DNA from: Ceratobasidium sp. AG-K
Lineage: Eukaryota; Basidiomycota; Agaricomycetes; Cantharellales; Ceratobasidiaceae
NCBI GenBank assembly: GCA_037039685.1
Contig: JAWNGF010000007.1
Location: forward strand, 1,550,001 to 1,614,000
Direction of reading: 5' to 3'
DNA length: 64,000 nucleotides
Under the pieces are notes generated by a model. It saw only the letters and a list, made by a program, of their open reading frames with translations. It did no database searches and was not told the origin of the DNA. This document shows, piece after piece, positions 32,378 to 43,197 of the stretch (position 1 is its first letter; each line of letters begins with the position of its first letter). The translations under genes and the position numbers were made by a program.

Positions 32378-35300
32378 TGTGGAGCACAGAAGAGATTTGG
32401 AGCATTGAGTTGGAAGTGTTTTTTGGAGTAGTAGCAAGTTTTGCAGATACCACTACCAGTTGCGCCCCCTCTGCCTTTTATCTTTCCTGGGACATAGTTA
32501 GATGGCATGGGAGCCTCAGGGTGTCGGCGTAGAAGGTCCTTGATGATCTTCAAAAGGTGACCAAAATCTTCTGCCCTTTGTTCCGTGTCTTCTTCACTTC
32601 CATAACCCTTCCATCTGACCCTGTAAAAAAGACCATCCTTTGTCTCCTTCCAGTCCAAAATTTTTTCTACTTCATATTCTTCTTCTCCTTCTTCGGTAAT
32701 TATTGGCGGTGGTTGGGGTTGGTTTCGGTTGAACTCTGTGTCTTCTATGTAAGGGCTGAGCAAGTTGATGTGGAAAACAGGGTGCACCCTCATTGTTGCT
32801 GGCAGAGTGAGCTCATAAGCATGTGATCCTATCTTCCGCTTCACAACAAATGGTCCATGCTTCTTGTTATCCAGTTTCTTTGAGGGTCTTTTTGTTTGGA
32901 TGTTTCTTCCTAACAGCCATACTAGATCTCCTTCTTGGTACTCGTTTTTTGGATCTTCCTCCGGGAGCCTTTGGTTTTCCATTGATGCAATAGCTTCGTC
33001 GTGGATGCTACGCCATTTTTCTGTAATGGTGTTTGCTTCGGGAACTGTCGTTTCTTCTGACAAGATGTTCCACAATGGTTCCCTGCCGTAGACTATTGCA
33101 AAAGGGGAACTACCTGTTATACGGTGCTTCTGCAGATTATAACTGAATTCTGCAATTGGTAACAAGTCCGCCCAATCATCTTGTCGGTAGTTGACAAAGG
33201 AATGTAGCCAGCCTTCCATCCATTGGTTGATTCTCTCTGTCACTCCATCTGTCTGGGGGTGGTAGGCAGTGCTGAAGCTTGGCTAGTTCCAATTCTCTTG
33301 TAAACGGCCTTCATAAGTTTAGAATTGAAAGTAGCCCCTCGGTCTGAGATTGTGCTTTTAGGAAAGCCGTGTAGTTTCCAAACATTTGTGATGAAAAGAT
33401 TTGCCAGCTCACCTGCCGAGTGGGATTCTTTGCAGGGTATGAAATGTGCCATTCTTGAGAAACGGTCCACCACTACCATGATGCTGTCTGACCCTCTGGA
33501 CTTTGGCAATTTTACTACAAAGTCAAAAGCTATGTCTTCCCAGGGACCCTTTGGGATTTCTAGAGGTTTGATTGGTACTATTGACTTTGATCCCCTTGTT
33601 TGTTGGCAGGTCTCACAGGATTCCACATATCTGTTTATGCTCTGCTTCATCCCTGGCCAGAAGTATCTTCTTGCTATTAGTTCCAACGTCCTGGCTTGTC
33701 CCTGATGCCCTGCGATCCTTGAGTCATGGTGTAGTCGCATGATGGACAGCCTGGCTTCCTTATCTTCCGGGACGTAGATTTTCCCTTTGTACCATATTAG
33801 TCCCTCCTTGAAGTTGTAATCTTTTGCGCTATGTTGCAGGGTTCTTGGTAACATTTCCCTTGATTTGCAGATTTCCTTGATTTTTGCCAGTCCTTCATCT
33901 GTTTCTTGTGCCTCCTTGATAGTTGCCACAATGTCTGTGTCCATCTGCCCCATAAATCCTTTAAATTTCTCAGCAGATATCATAATTTGTTCTGGTGTGG
34001 GAATATCCTCATGGTCAGATTGTCTTGACAACAGGTCCGGTTTAGACAAAAGGATTCCAGGACAGTATATGATATCAAAGTTGTAGGAAGCCAGTAGTTG
34101 ATGCCATCTTGCGTGTCAACAGTTGAACGTTCTTGCTTCTTTCCAGAACTGTAGGTTCCTGTGATCCGTGTAGATAGTGATTGGGTCCTTTGTTCCTTCA
34201 AGGTATAACCTCCAATGTGTTAGTGATTCTATGATTGCCATAAGTTCCTTGTCATGGATGTCGTAGTTGAGCTGAACCTCATTGAAGGATTTCGATAGGA
34301 ATGCTATAGGGTGTAGGTAGCCATCGTCTTGCCTTTGAGACAGAATTGCCCCCATTGCTACTCTGCTCGCATCCGTTTCCAGAAAAAAGGGTTTCTCAGG
34401 GTCAGGATGGCGTAGTGTGGGTTCCTTGCTAATTTCTGCTTTCAAGGCATTGAAAGCCTCCTGTTGATCCTTCTCCCATTTCCATTTGTTATCCTTTCTT
34501 GTAAGGGTTGTCAAGGGCTTTGCTAAGCCGCTAAAATTTGGCACAAATCTTTGGTAAAAGTTTGCAAATCCTAGGAACGCCTGAACCTGCTTGACTGTTT
34601 TTGGTTCCTTCCATTCCTTTATCGCCTTGACCTTCTCTTCCTCCATAGAGATGCCAGAATCACTGAGTCCAAGTCTGGTATATGTAAGTTTGGTGACAAA
34701 GAATTCGCATTTAGGGAGCTTTGCAAATAGGTTTTCATCCAGTAAGATCTTCAGCACTTTCCTGACATCTATAGTATGTTGGCTTCTGTTTTTAGAGAAG
34801 ACTAGAATGTCGTCAATGTATACTATGACACATATGTCGATAAGGTCGTGGAAGATGTGGTTCATGTATCTTTGGAATATAGCAGGTGCGTTTTTTAGTC
34901 CAAATGGCATGACAATGTATTTGAACAGGCCTTCTTTGGTTCTGAAAGCTGTCTTCCATTCGTCCCCTTCCCTAATTCTGATATGGTTGAAACCCATGCA
35001 CAGATCGATTTTGGAGAAAATTTTTGCATCCTTGATCTTATCCAGTAGGTCTTCCATTAAGGGCATTGGGAACCTGTCATCCTTTGTAATGGCGTTTACT
35101 CCTCTGAGGTCTTGAACAAGCCGTAATTGTCATACAGCTTCTGGATTCTTTGGATTGATAGGTTTCTTGACAAAGAAACAAGGTGATGCAATGGGGGATT
35201 TGCTGGGTTGAATTTTTCCGGTGGCAATTTCCTCATCCAGGTATTCCCTTAGTGCAATTGATACGGCCGGTGAGAGCGGGATAGGTCTGGCCGGTTTTGG

Positions 35301-35855
35301 AAGTTCAGCCCCTTCCTTGAAGTCAATGGCGCAGTCGTATGGGCAATGATCCGGAATTCTCTTGAATTTTTCCTTGCTAAACATGTTGGCAAATTCCTTG
35401 AATTCTTCTGGTAGGTTGTCTATTGAGGCTGTTCTTGCTTGTATGGGTTCAGGTCGCCATGATATGTGCTTCATTATCCAGTTAATATCAGGGTTTGCCT
35501 CTTCTAACCATTCAAGACCTAAAATGAGCTTGGTTTCTCCAGTAGGCATAGCAAAAAAGATTTGTTTGAAGGTTTTTCCTTCTATGTCCAGTACAAGCTT
35601 GGCTTTGAAGCGTATTTGGTGTGAGAGTTCTTTTCCCTGGATACCAATTACTTTTCGTGGAGAGGGAAGCTCAATGAGAGGAATGTTGTTGGAGCGGGCC
35701 CAAGAGATATCCATAAAGTTTTTAGAAGCTCCTGAATTGATGAGAGTAGGGACTGGTTCTGTGATTCCAGCAATGTTTGTGTAAACAATGGTTGATTTGT
35801 TTGTTGCTCTAAAGTACATTGTTTCCATTGCCAGTTCTTTGGTCTCTCCACACAC
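31942..35855 (-). pseudogene. pol: Gypsy B2 pol with chromodomain, few defects
   Basis: Protease (PTLINSGASKNF, active-site Asp changed to Asn), RT (35066-34300; VIVYIDDILVFSKN intact), RNase H (TDHRNLQFW), integrase zinc part and core (Asp in FDFVVKLP, Asp in ISDRGATFN, Glu in MTERINQW) and chromodomain (RVRWKGYGSEEDTEQR). Defects: a TGA after NPEAV near 35130, TGT TGA where relatives have two Arg codons near 34116, and a one-base loss near 33283 that splits integrase. The first two nonsense codons can be explained by CpG changes. The frame stays open ~165 codons across ORF3. Confidence 0.82.
32475..32482 (-). promoter_or_regulatory. TATA-like box before B2 ORF3
   Basis: GATAAAAG on the minus strand, 105 nt before the ORF3 ATG. 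It is one base from the TATAAAAG of the other three copies. Confidence 0.35.
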
Positions 35856-35857
35856 AG

Positions 35858-37818
35858 TTAGAGGGAGACCCCTTCTTTTCCCGAATCTTCTACTATCGTA
35901 GCTTCTCTTCCCTTTATGCTAGGCTCAGTTGTTATCCACTCCTTGGATGAGCATTTGAGCGAACGGTGGCCTTCTTGGCCACACTTCAGGCATTGGTTTG
36001 ATGCTATTCTTGCCTTGTATACTTCATGTGGAAGCCGCTTTGTAGAGGTTTGCCCAGTAGTGGTCGCTTGGGGTGTTTTCTTTCCAGTGGATGCCTTGAT
36101 CTGTTGCAATTTCTGGTCAATGGAGATCGCAAGAGTGATCCATTGGTTAAGGTTAAGGTGCCTTTCAATTCCATCCTCATTGATAAGGGAAAGTTCAAAT
36201 CGTGCCAATTCTGTTTTGATTTCCGGCTTGAGTCCTTCCTTGAATTGGTTGATAAGTGCTTCTTCTCCCCAATTCACATCCACCATGTGGAATTGGAATT
36301 CTGTTGCATAGTTTGCTACTGAATTGATTTGCTTGCTCTTTTGGATATCAGCCTCCGCCTTGGCCTTCTTGTTAGGATTGCTAAATTGCTCCATGAAGTG
36401 TGATTTGAATGTTTCCCATGATCCTAGGTTTGGATCTGGAACTCCATTGTTCATAGACCGTAGTAGAACCTGAGCCCAATGTGTAGCGGACCTGTTGTCT
36501 GATTTGAAGTTGGCTAGTGCTTCTCTAATTTGTTCTTGTCCCAAGTTGTATTGGTTGCCCAGCCTGACAAAGTAACTTTCCATTTGGGTGATGAACATTT
36601 CTGCTCCTTCTCCTTTCTTCCTGTCGAAAGCCTCTGGTCTAGTTACTTTTGGATGCCTTGCTTCCCTTCTGTTGTCAGGGTTTTCAGAAAGCTGACGTAT
36701 CCTTTGTTCCAGTTTGTCAAGTCTGGTTGATTCTGCTTCAGGGTGGGGGGGTGATACAGCATGTAGGGATGCTTTGTCCATCTGTTTGCATATGTCTTGA
36801 TTGCGTCAATGGCGATCCTTCCGTCTCCCCTCAGTCCTTCTAGTCCTTGGGTGATTGCTTCGTTCCAGGCTAACTGTGCCTGCCTTGTGGTGTTAAGATC
36901 TTCTTGTACATTGTTTACTAGTCCTTGTGTGTTTGTGACTTCGTTTCTTAAGCGGATTACATCTTGTCCAACCAGGAAGCTGTTGTGTTCACTGTTTTGT
37001 GCGGCAGTGAGGATATCAGTCAGGGTTCCTTGTAGGTTGTTGAGGGAATTGTTGAAGATTTGTTGGTTGTTAGCCAACACTTGAGTGGATTGTTCTAACC
37101 CGTTGAGTCTTCTGTTGATTGTTATCCTCATTCCATCAATAATCCTTAGCAGTGCATTGTGTCTTCCCAGGTGAAGATCATCAAGGTCGTCAAGGTTGCT
37201 AATCACCATTCTTCTGCTGGAGCTAGAACTTGAGCTAGGAATCCTAGGGGGTTCTTGTCTTTCAGTTGCTGTTGCTTGCTGGGAATACCCTTGTGGTACA
37301 TATGGCGGCGCCGGGTTAACTGGGGTCACGGCCTGAGAGCTTATTGGGATTGGGCTGGCATTGGTGATGGTTCCCCCAATCTGTGGTACTTGAGCAGTGA
37401 GGGGAATGTGCAGTGTGGGTGGCGGCCTGATCGGAACAAGGGATACACCCCCGTGAGTTTCAGGTTGAGGGGAAAAAAACTGTCTTCTGGATCCCATAGG
37501 CCATAGTGGTCGTGATGGGCCTGGAGATTTGTTTGAGATAGGGATTCGAATTGTGACCGGTGTGGGGTTGTTGGTGATGTCTCCTGGTTCTCTAGTAATG
37601 ATGGTGGGTTCTTCTTGTATGATTGAAACGTTCTCTGCATTGAATGTTCCAGGCATAGAGGCTTGGCTTTGTGGGCGGGACCTCGCTGGTCCTCCTGCCT
37701 GTGCTTGTGCAATATCTTGCTCATTGAGGGAACTTGTAGGTCTTGAAGCCCTACTCGGTCCTCTCCTTGTAGAGAGTGGTGTTGCAAGGCGTGACCCTGC
37801 GTCCTCTTGTATGGACAT
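35858..37818 (-). pseudogene. gag: Gypsy B2 gag with one frameshift
   Basis: Starts MSIQEDAGSRLATPLSTRRG 22 nt after the LTR. A proline-rich N-terminus and coiled region (to about 36790) are followed, after a frameshift near 36780, by the gag core (FKSHFMEQFSNPNKKAKAEA) and zinc knuckle (CLKCGQEGHRSLKC). It ends VSL, TAA; pol overlaps in the -1 frame. Closely similar to B1 gag. Confidence 0.78.
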
Positions 37819-37826
37819 GATTGTTA

Positions 37827-37838
37827 AGCTTGTTTTGT
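37827..37838 (-). promoter_or_regulatory. Primer-binding site of Gypsy B2 (self-priming type)
   Basis: On the minus strand ACAAAACAAGCT, two bases after the 5' LTR. It is the exact reverse complement of AGCTTGTTTTGT in the LTR (38012-38001), which starts 33 nt after the TATATATA box. Confidence 0.6.
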
Positions 37839-37840
37839 AA

Positions 37841-38296
37841 TGTCGTAAGCTTCTTCTTGGTGGCTGTGAGACGAGCCGCAATGGAGAGTGGACGGCACTA
37901 AGACCTAAGTGACCTCTTGAATTGCAACACACTTAAGTGTCTGTAGACTCTTGAGGGTAGGGGTGGTTCAAAGCGTCACTCAAAGGGGATGTTTGATAAG
38001 ACAAAACAAGCTGGGGTTGCCAGGCTTGTTGGTCCTCTATATATATTCAAGAAGCGGCCGAGTCATACAAGGCATAGCCACACGAGTCACACATAACAGC
38101 CAATCAGGAGTGTCCATGTGAGTCATGCTGTATGAACAGACATGACTTGTACAAAGCACAGCCGCGTTACACAGTGTAACAGAAACAACCACAAGAAGGT
38201 GGCAACACGGCAAACAGAAACAGAAACACAACGCAAAGGAGAACACAGATGGGCAAGACAACAGGCAAGTCTGATGGAGGGAGCTAGCTCACGACA
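37841..38296 (-). repeat. 5' LTR of Gypsy B2
   Basis: TGTCGTAAGC to TCACGACA; 12 differences from the 3' LTR. TATATATA at 38045-38038 on the minus strand, presumed transcript start at 38012. Confidence 0.92.
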
Positions 38297-38994
38297 TGAT
38301 ACATATTGCTATATTTTGGAGGAATCTGCTACATATCAGATCCATAGCACTATATATTGATATGATAATTTGAGTAAAGTTAGCATGCTACATGGGCTAC
38401 AGTTCATAGATAGTATACATATCACTATGTAGCAAATGACAGGTTTCCAGATGAGGCCCAATTTTGTGATTCCAACAGAAAGGTTTGAGAAAGGTGGCTG
38501 TTCACTTACCATACATGGTAATGATCTTCCAAGATAGGCAACTTGATATGCTTTACTAACATACCCATTTTGGGAGAAACTTTTAAACCAGCCAGCAGAT
38601 TTCCATGCCCTTGGTACCAATGTGACTATATGCTACAAAACACCCCCAGGTGGAGTGTTTGGGGGTTCACTCAGGCAGGTGAAACAGGGGGAAAACAATT
38701 TCAAGCAGCAGGGTGGCACTTGAAGTTTAAAATCAGCTGAGTTCCTATAAAAGATAGATTGCATCCCTATATGGAATTTCAAATCACCTTAGAATCATAA
38801 ATTACCATATCTAGATATTCATTTATCCAAATGTGGACTAATTACATACCATATATTGTAACTGCACAGCCACCTTCCCCACACCCTTTTGTTGGAATCG
38901 CCAGATTGGGCCTTGGCTACATAGTGCTACATAGTGCTATATTGCAGTTGTCACTGCTACAGGCTCCTAGATATATAGGATGTTGAACCTTTGC

Positions 38995-40888
38995 TACAGA
39001 GCTACATAGCACTGTATAGCAGTATGTAACTCCTGCATGTTTTACAGATGCTTGAAGCAGTGTGACCTGCCTTGCATGGGCTGTGGCACATCACAATTGT
39101 CATATGCCAAATCCTCAAATACCAGAATGTCCTCTGGCTACTGTACAGCTGGATCCTTGGTGACTTGAACCCTGGTGCCCTGCTTACAGCTGATGAAATG
39201 GGATCCATGGCACCCCTCATGGCTAGTAGCAGGTCAGCAAACCTAACAGTTGGATGTGAGATTGGGGAAGGCTATAATTAAATTAATTCTCTTTGTAGTA
39301 TGTCAATAAATCGCTGCACTTTCTGAGTTATTGCACTTCTCCTTGCACTTACAGTGTTGTTGAATTGTGGTCATGTTGATTAGTGTTGAAACCCTCTGTG
39401 AGGCACACTTGGGTGAGTTCAGCTTGGTGAGTGTTGGCATTGTTTGCTTCTTGGCCATAGAATTAGGCACAATGATGGTCAAAATAATGCTCAAGTGTGC
39501 CAGGGGTTCTGCCATAGGTCACTATTGAGATTGCTGCATTTACAGGTGTGACGCAGAATGCAAACCCCTATTCTTGGCCCACCCCATAACCAACCACACC
39601 TAGGACCCCTGCAGCACACCTGTTGGTGGGATGGATAAATACTTGAGTGATACAGGATAGTTAATTTCTCAGGGGGATTGTCACAAGTACGCCCACTCTC
39701 CACTTCTGAATTCAGCAAGTTGTCTTCTGGGCCTGCTGGTTCATGCAGGTACCATATGAAAAGGATAGAATGAGTATATGTTATAGGTGGAAATGTATAT
39801 TTAGTTTTCACTCACACCCCCACACTCGCTTGTTTTGAAGGGCTCACTGTTGCACTGGGCTGCTTCCTTTGGGGTATTTGACTGTTCTGCCTTTCATTAT
39901 GCTGCAAATTAGATTGCTTTTTGGTTGGCTTTGAGAGTGACCAGGATCTCAGCTTAAGAAGCTGGGTCAAGAGACACTGCATGGCCATTTTTTTGAGACC
40001 GAATGTTGGTATAGAGGTGCGACATTGAGTAGAGCAATGTCGTGGCTGAGTGTAAGTGGCAAATGTTGGTTTCCTTGCCTGTACACGACTCAAGGACCAA
40101 GTACCGGAGTCACGTGGAATGTTCTAGCAAAACCTGTAAGTTACTGTAAGTAACTGGCAAATGCACCAGTTTAGAAGTGTTTGTAAGCTACCGGTAAGTG
40201 ATTTCCGGTTTCTTACGGAGTCCTAGTTATTGTCAACTTTGCTGATGCCCTAGTCGGGCAAAATGGACCTTCGTTAGGTCACGTGTCATCGTGATATTCA
40301 TCAGCACGAGTAAATTTATGAGGTGTGACTAAGCGCTTATCTAATCCACTCTTTGTCCGCCTGCATCCTCACTCTCGCCCCGTTCGCCTCGCAGGGGTTG
40401 TAATATGCGGGATCGGACTGCTGTATCTGGCCGTCAGCTACGATTCACAACCGCGGTGTACCTTAGTTGATCTGATCACAATGTCCACTCGTGCGGCGCT
40501 GGTTTCTCTGCGATATGTTTTTAATGCTTCAGCCGAACCAAGTCCAGGCCCATGCGTTAAATGCACCCTATCATAGCGTCGTGCACGACTTGGAGGTCGA
40601 GAATACGATCCCTGTCGCTCAGCTCAGTGAACCGCATTTGGAGACTGCAGTCATAAATGCTACAGCCCCTATCTGTACCACGCCGTACCCACCGGTTCCT
40701 GGATGTACGGTGCCTCAAGCCAAGCCATGGATATCATCAGCTGCGTTCCGATCACTTCCATAATCTGGTCACCGTCATACCACCATATCATAAAGCCGAT
40801 TCACCCGTCAACTAACTTGTTAAAGTATTTCCTAAACGGTATGCAAGATCAACTGACCACATATAACTGCATTCGCTCCCCGTTCCCA
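38995..40888. other. Border zone between transposon block and genes
   Basis: 38995-40080 is CpG-poor and holds only unrecognised frames on the minus strand (39303-40093), perhaps an older dead element. From about 40100 CpG becomes common. An open frame at 40325-40576 with a possible membrane stretch (LAGVVICGIGLLYLAV) is not convincing: no partner exon or similarity is visible. Confidence 0.4.
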
Positions 40889-40946
40889 TCTCCATCTCTC
40901 TCTCTCTCCCTCTCTCTCTCTCTCTCCCTCTCTCTCTCTCTCTCTC
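40889..40946 (+). repeat. CT/TC microsatellite
   Basis: About 58 bp of almost pure TC repeats with a few CC interruptions, 37 bp before the start codon of the next gene. Such pyrimidine tracts are common just upstream of fungal transcription starts; a TATATA lies at 40960-40966. Confidence 0.85.
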
Positions 40947-40982
40947 CCCACGTCCTCAATTATATACCTTCCGCGCTGCGCT

Positions 40983-41566
40983 ATGCCTTTAACACCTACC
41001 CTGACAGAGGAGCAGCAACGTACGGAAGAGGCATGGCTTGACGAATTCAATCAAGCTGCTAACACATTGGATTGGGCGCAATGGGAGAAGTATTGGGACG
41101 GCGGTAGGTTCAAGGAGTTGGCTATCCCGACGTCTCTGAGCCTGAAGCCATCTACCGACAGACTCTTTCCTTCAATTCGCCGGCTCTCCCCGGATTGAAG
41201 GAAAAGAGGCGGTTTCTCGTTATTGGCAAGAGAAATTCAGTGTCCTGGATCAGTTGAAACATACGTGAGTCAAAACCCATTAGATGATTTAGCTTGTTAA
41301 TTGGCTAATATCGCCTCCTGACTTATGTTCACAGGCGTACCATCCGCCGAAGCTTTGACGTCGCTCATGGTCTGATTTATCAGACTGATCTAATGTCCTA
41401 CAAAATTAAGGGAGATCCTCAAGGTCGCGTCATCGAAATGCCGGGACTCGCGGTGATTCACAAACCAGTAGGAAGCAACGTGGTGTCCGGGTTTGAAACA
41501 TATATTGACCAAGAACCGATCGCATCCGTTGTGCGTGAACTGCGCGGAATGAGACGACCTGAGTAA
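40983..41566 (+). CDS. NTF2/SnoaL-like fold protein, tandem paralogue 1
   Basis: Three exons by reading: 40983-41103, 41162-41264 and 41335-41566, giving 151 residues. Starts MPLTPTLTEEQQRTEEAWLD. The middle (LDWAQWEKYW, FLQFAGSPRIEGKEAVSRYW) and the conserved end (HKPVGSNVVSGFETYIDQEP) have the pattern of small NTF2-like/SnoaL proteins: an early W..W region, an acidic-hydrophobic strand, then KG...RVIEMPGLAVIH strands. Members range from enzymes to binding proteins, so no reaction can be named. Both introns sit at the same codons as in the neighbour at 42614. No signal peptide, so probably cytosolic. Confidence 0.75.
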
Positions 41567-42547
41567 TTCTACTGTATGACGTAGCCAGCTGTTCAGAAAA
41601 AAAAATCCGAGTTTTTCTAGAGTCATGCTCTGAGGCTGATATCCGATTGTGGTGATAAGTTCCATAAGCTTAGGTTGTATGCACACCACGGCTTCCGGAC
41701 AATCCCGGATTGATCGATCCCGGTAAAAAGGGCGCCGGCAGTCAACCCACTCCTAGGTGTGGCATAGTGCACCACACTCAAATCTATGGAAGTTCACCCT
41801 CTCCGGGGCAGCAAACCAGAATAACCACGGGGATGGGATCAAGAATTCTTCGCATCAAGCACAACTCGACAAGTGTGATGCTCGACCGTGCGTTGATGTA
41901 TTTATTATTGCAGCGAGTCTCTTTGAAGCTTTTTGAGATGTTTGGCCCTCTTCCGAGTCCCATCGGGCTATTATAGTCCGTAGGAACTCCGAATGTCCCA
42001 CCGCGTACGCTGATTGGAGGCCTTTGGTGAATCAAATTATCACAAACACCCTATACATCTCATGTCCTGTACAAGCTAGCCCACACTTGAGTGCTTTCAT
42101 CGAGCCTGTTCTAAGTCACTGAAAGCCAAAAGGTACAACTGTGCATAGACACAGAGCAGTAGCCACGACGATATCGTAGTAGAGTTGCCGGGTCTCAGGG
42201 AACCCCTCGAGCTATATGCTAGTTATATGCTCTCAACATTAAGAACGCAGAGGTTCGGTCTCTATGGCAACGCCCATCGGTGCTAGGGATAAGCATACAG
42301 ACATATCCCAACAAAACACCGCGATAGAAAAGCGTGACATAATTTTGTGATCTTCCATCTGCCTCAGACTTGCTACCCGCCGGTTGTCGCGAATTAGAAC
42401 CTAGATACTGTAAAACTCTGTGAGGAAAGTCAACAGGGGAACTCGGCCATCCGCCCCATGATGCAAACCCCCGCGATTGCAGCGCTAGCCTTTGTCATCC
42501 TGTGGTCGTGCCTTATCAATCACCTCGGGTCAATGGCGCGATGAAGC
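41567..42547. other. Intergenic between the two NTF2-like genes
   Basis: About 1 kb with no frame that resembles a protein. 41690-42040 holds open frames on both strands that overlap one another and have no recognisable content. Confidence 0.45.
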
Positions 42548-42555
42548 TATAAAAG
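42548..42555 (+). promoter_or_regulatory. TATA box of NTF2-like gene 2
   Basis: TATAAAAG, 66 nt before the chosen ATG. It favours the ATG at 42614 over the in-frame ATG at 42566, which would lie at or before the transcript start. Confidence 0.5.
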
Positions 42556-42613
42556 AAATACCGCATTGGCGCGAGTATGGCATTCCCACCAACGCTTGTT
42601 CTTGCGCTCCATT

Positions 42614-43197
42614 ATGGCGTCTCCCTCAGCCACGCAGATCTCGGCCCCCGGCCTCAGTGCCGAGCAGCTCCTTAGCGAACAAGCTTGGCTTAATGAGTTC
42701 AATCAAGCTGCAGATTCGCTAAACTGGTCAAAGTGGGAGAAGTTTTGGAGTGACGGTGAGACCTTGTGTGAAATTCAATAATCAAGAAATAGTGATGATT
42801 CAAACGTTAGATGCGTTCCTTCAATTCGGGAACGAACCTAAGTTCATCGGCAAATCGAGCATTGCCGACTACTTTAGCGGACAGCTAGGAGTTCTTGAGC
42901 TTATGCATCACGAGTGAGTTGAAGATGCACATACGTTAGCCAAACCTGACACATGGGCGACCCAGGATTCGTCGACATTCGATTGACGTTCCAAGTGGCT
43001 TGATTTACCAAACCGCTCGAGTTACTTATCGGATCAAAGGGGACACTAAAGCTCGTATCATCGAGGTCCCAGGAATTGCAGTTATTCATAAGAAGATGGG
43101 CAGCAACGTTGTAACGGGGTTCGAAACCTACATTGACAAGGAGCCAATCTCTGCGGTTGTGAAAGAAGTCCTTCTGGCGGGAACAGAGCGTCCGTGA
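42614..43197 (+). CDS. NTF2/SnoaL-like fold protein, tandem paralogue 2
   Basis: Exons 42614-42755, 42811-42913 and 42966-43197 encode 158 residues (MASPSATQISAPGLSAEQLL...). Exons 2 and 3 have exactly the same lengths (103 and 232 bp) as in paralogue 1, and the proteins align end to end (WLNEFNQAADSLNWSKWEKF; FLQFGNEPKFIGKSSIADYF; IPGIAVIH-type strand; GSNVVTGFETYIDKEP). Intron sequences are unrelated, so the duplication is not recent. A TATA box is nearby. Function cannot be named beyond the fold; the shared core suggests a conserved binding pocket. Confidence 0.78.

Larger units (their letters stand above)
31115..38296 (-). mobile_element. Ty3/Gypsy chromodomain retrotransposon B2, full length and youngest
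   Basis: A 7182-bp minus-strand element with two 456-bp LTRs (31115-31570 and 37841-38296) and TGATA duplications (31110-31114 and 38297-38301). It is inserted in element X. The LTRs differ at only 12 positions. Gag, pol with chromodomain and an intact ORF3 are present. A few stops and two frameshifts still disable gag-pol. Confidence 0.93.
18966..38455. mobile_element. Foldback element X inside Y, split by two Gypsy elements
   Basis: An inverted repeat of about 300 bp: 18966-19240 pairs with 30957-31114 plus 38297-38455. The outer ends read ATCTGGAAACCTG. Inside the arms are tandem CTACATGCAA-like units and the stretch AATTGACTTTGGACATTGTG. The right arm is cut by Gypsy B2 (TGATA duplication), and the centre is cut by Gypsy C (CTATA duplication). 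No coding sequence of its own was seen in 19240-19476 or 30841-30956. Confidence 0.65.
18872..38994. mobile_element. Foldback (inverted-repeat) element Y, outermost host of the nest
   Basis: The first ~95 bp (18872-18965, CAAAGGTTCCACATCC... to GTAGCCAAG) and the last ~90 bp (about 38910-38994, ending GATGTTGAACCTTTG) are inverted copies. Next to the right end lies a GGCCCAATCTGGCGATTCC-type stretch whose partner starts at 38456, not next to the left end, because element X is inserted at 18966. Apart from the nested elements the body (38456-38994) is about 0.5 kb with no coding capacity, so this is a non-autonomous DNA element. Confidence 0.6.

Noticed and set aside
22496..38296. CRISPR-like or tandem array because similar blocks recur at 22.5, 29.3, 31.1 and 37.8 kb
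   Set aside because: The recurring blocks are the LTR pairs of two retrotransposons with target-site duplications.
39303..40093. Consecutive minus-strand frames that could be exons of a host gene
   Set aside because: No splice sites join them, composition is like the CpG-poor repeats, and no domain is visible.
40325..40576. Possible small membrane protein
   Set aside because: Isolated frame without codon bias, partner exon or conserved motif; the hydrophobic stretch is short.
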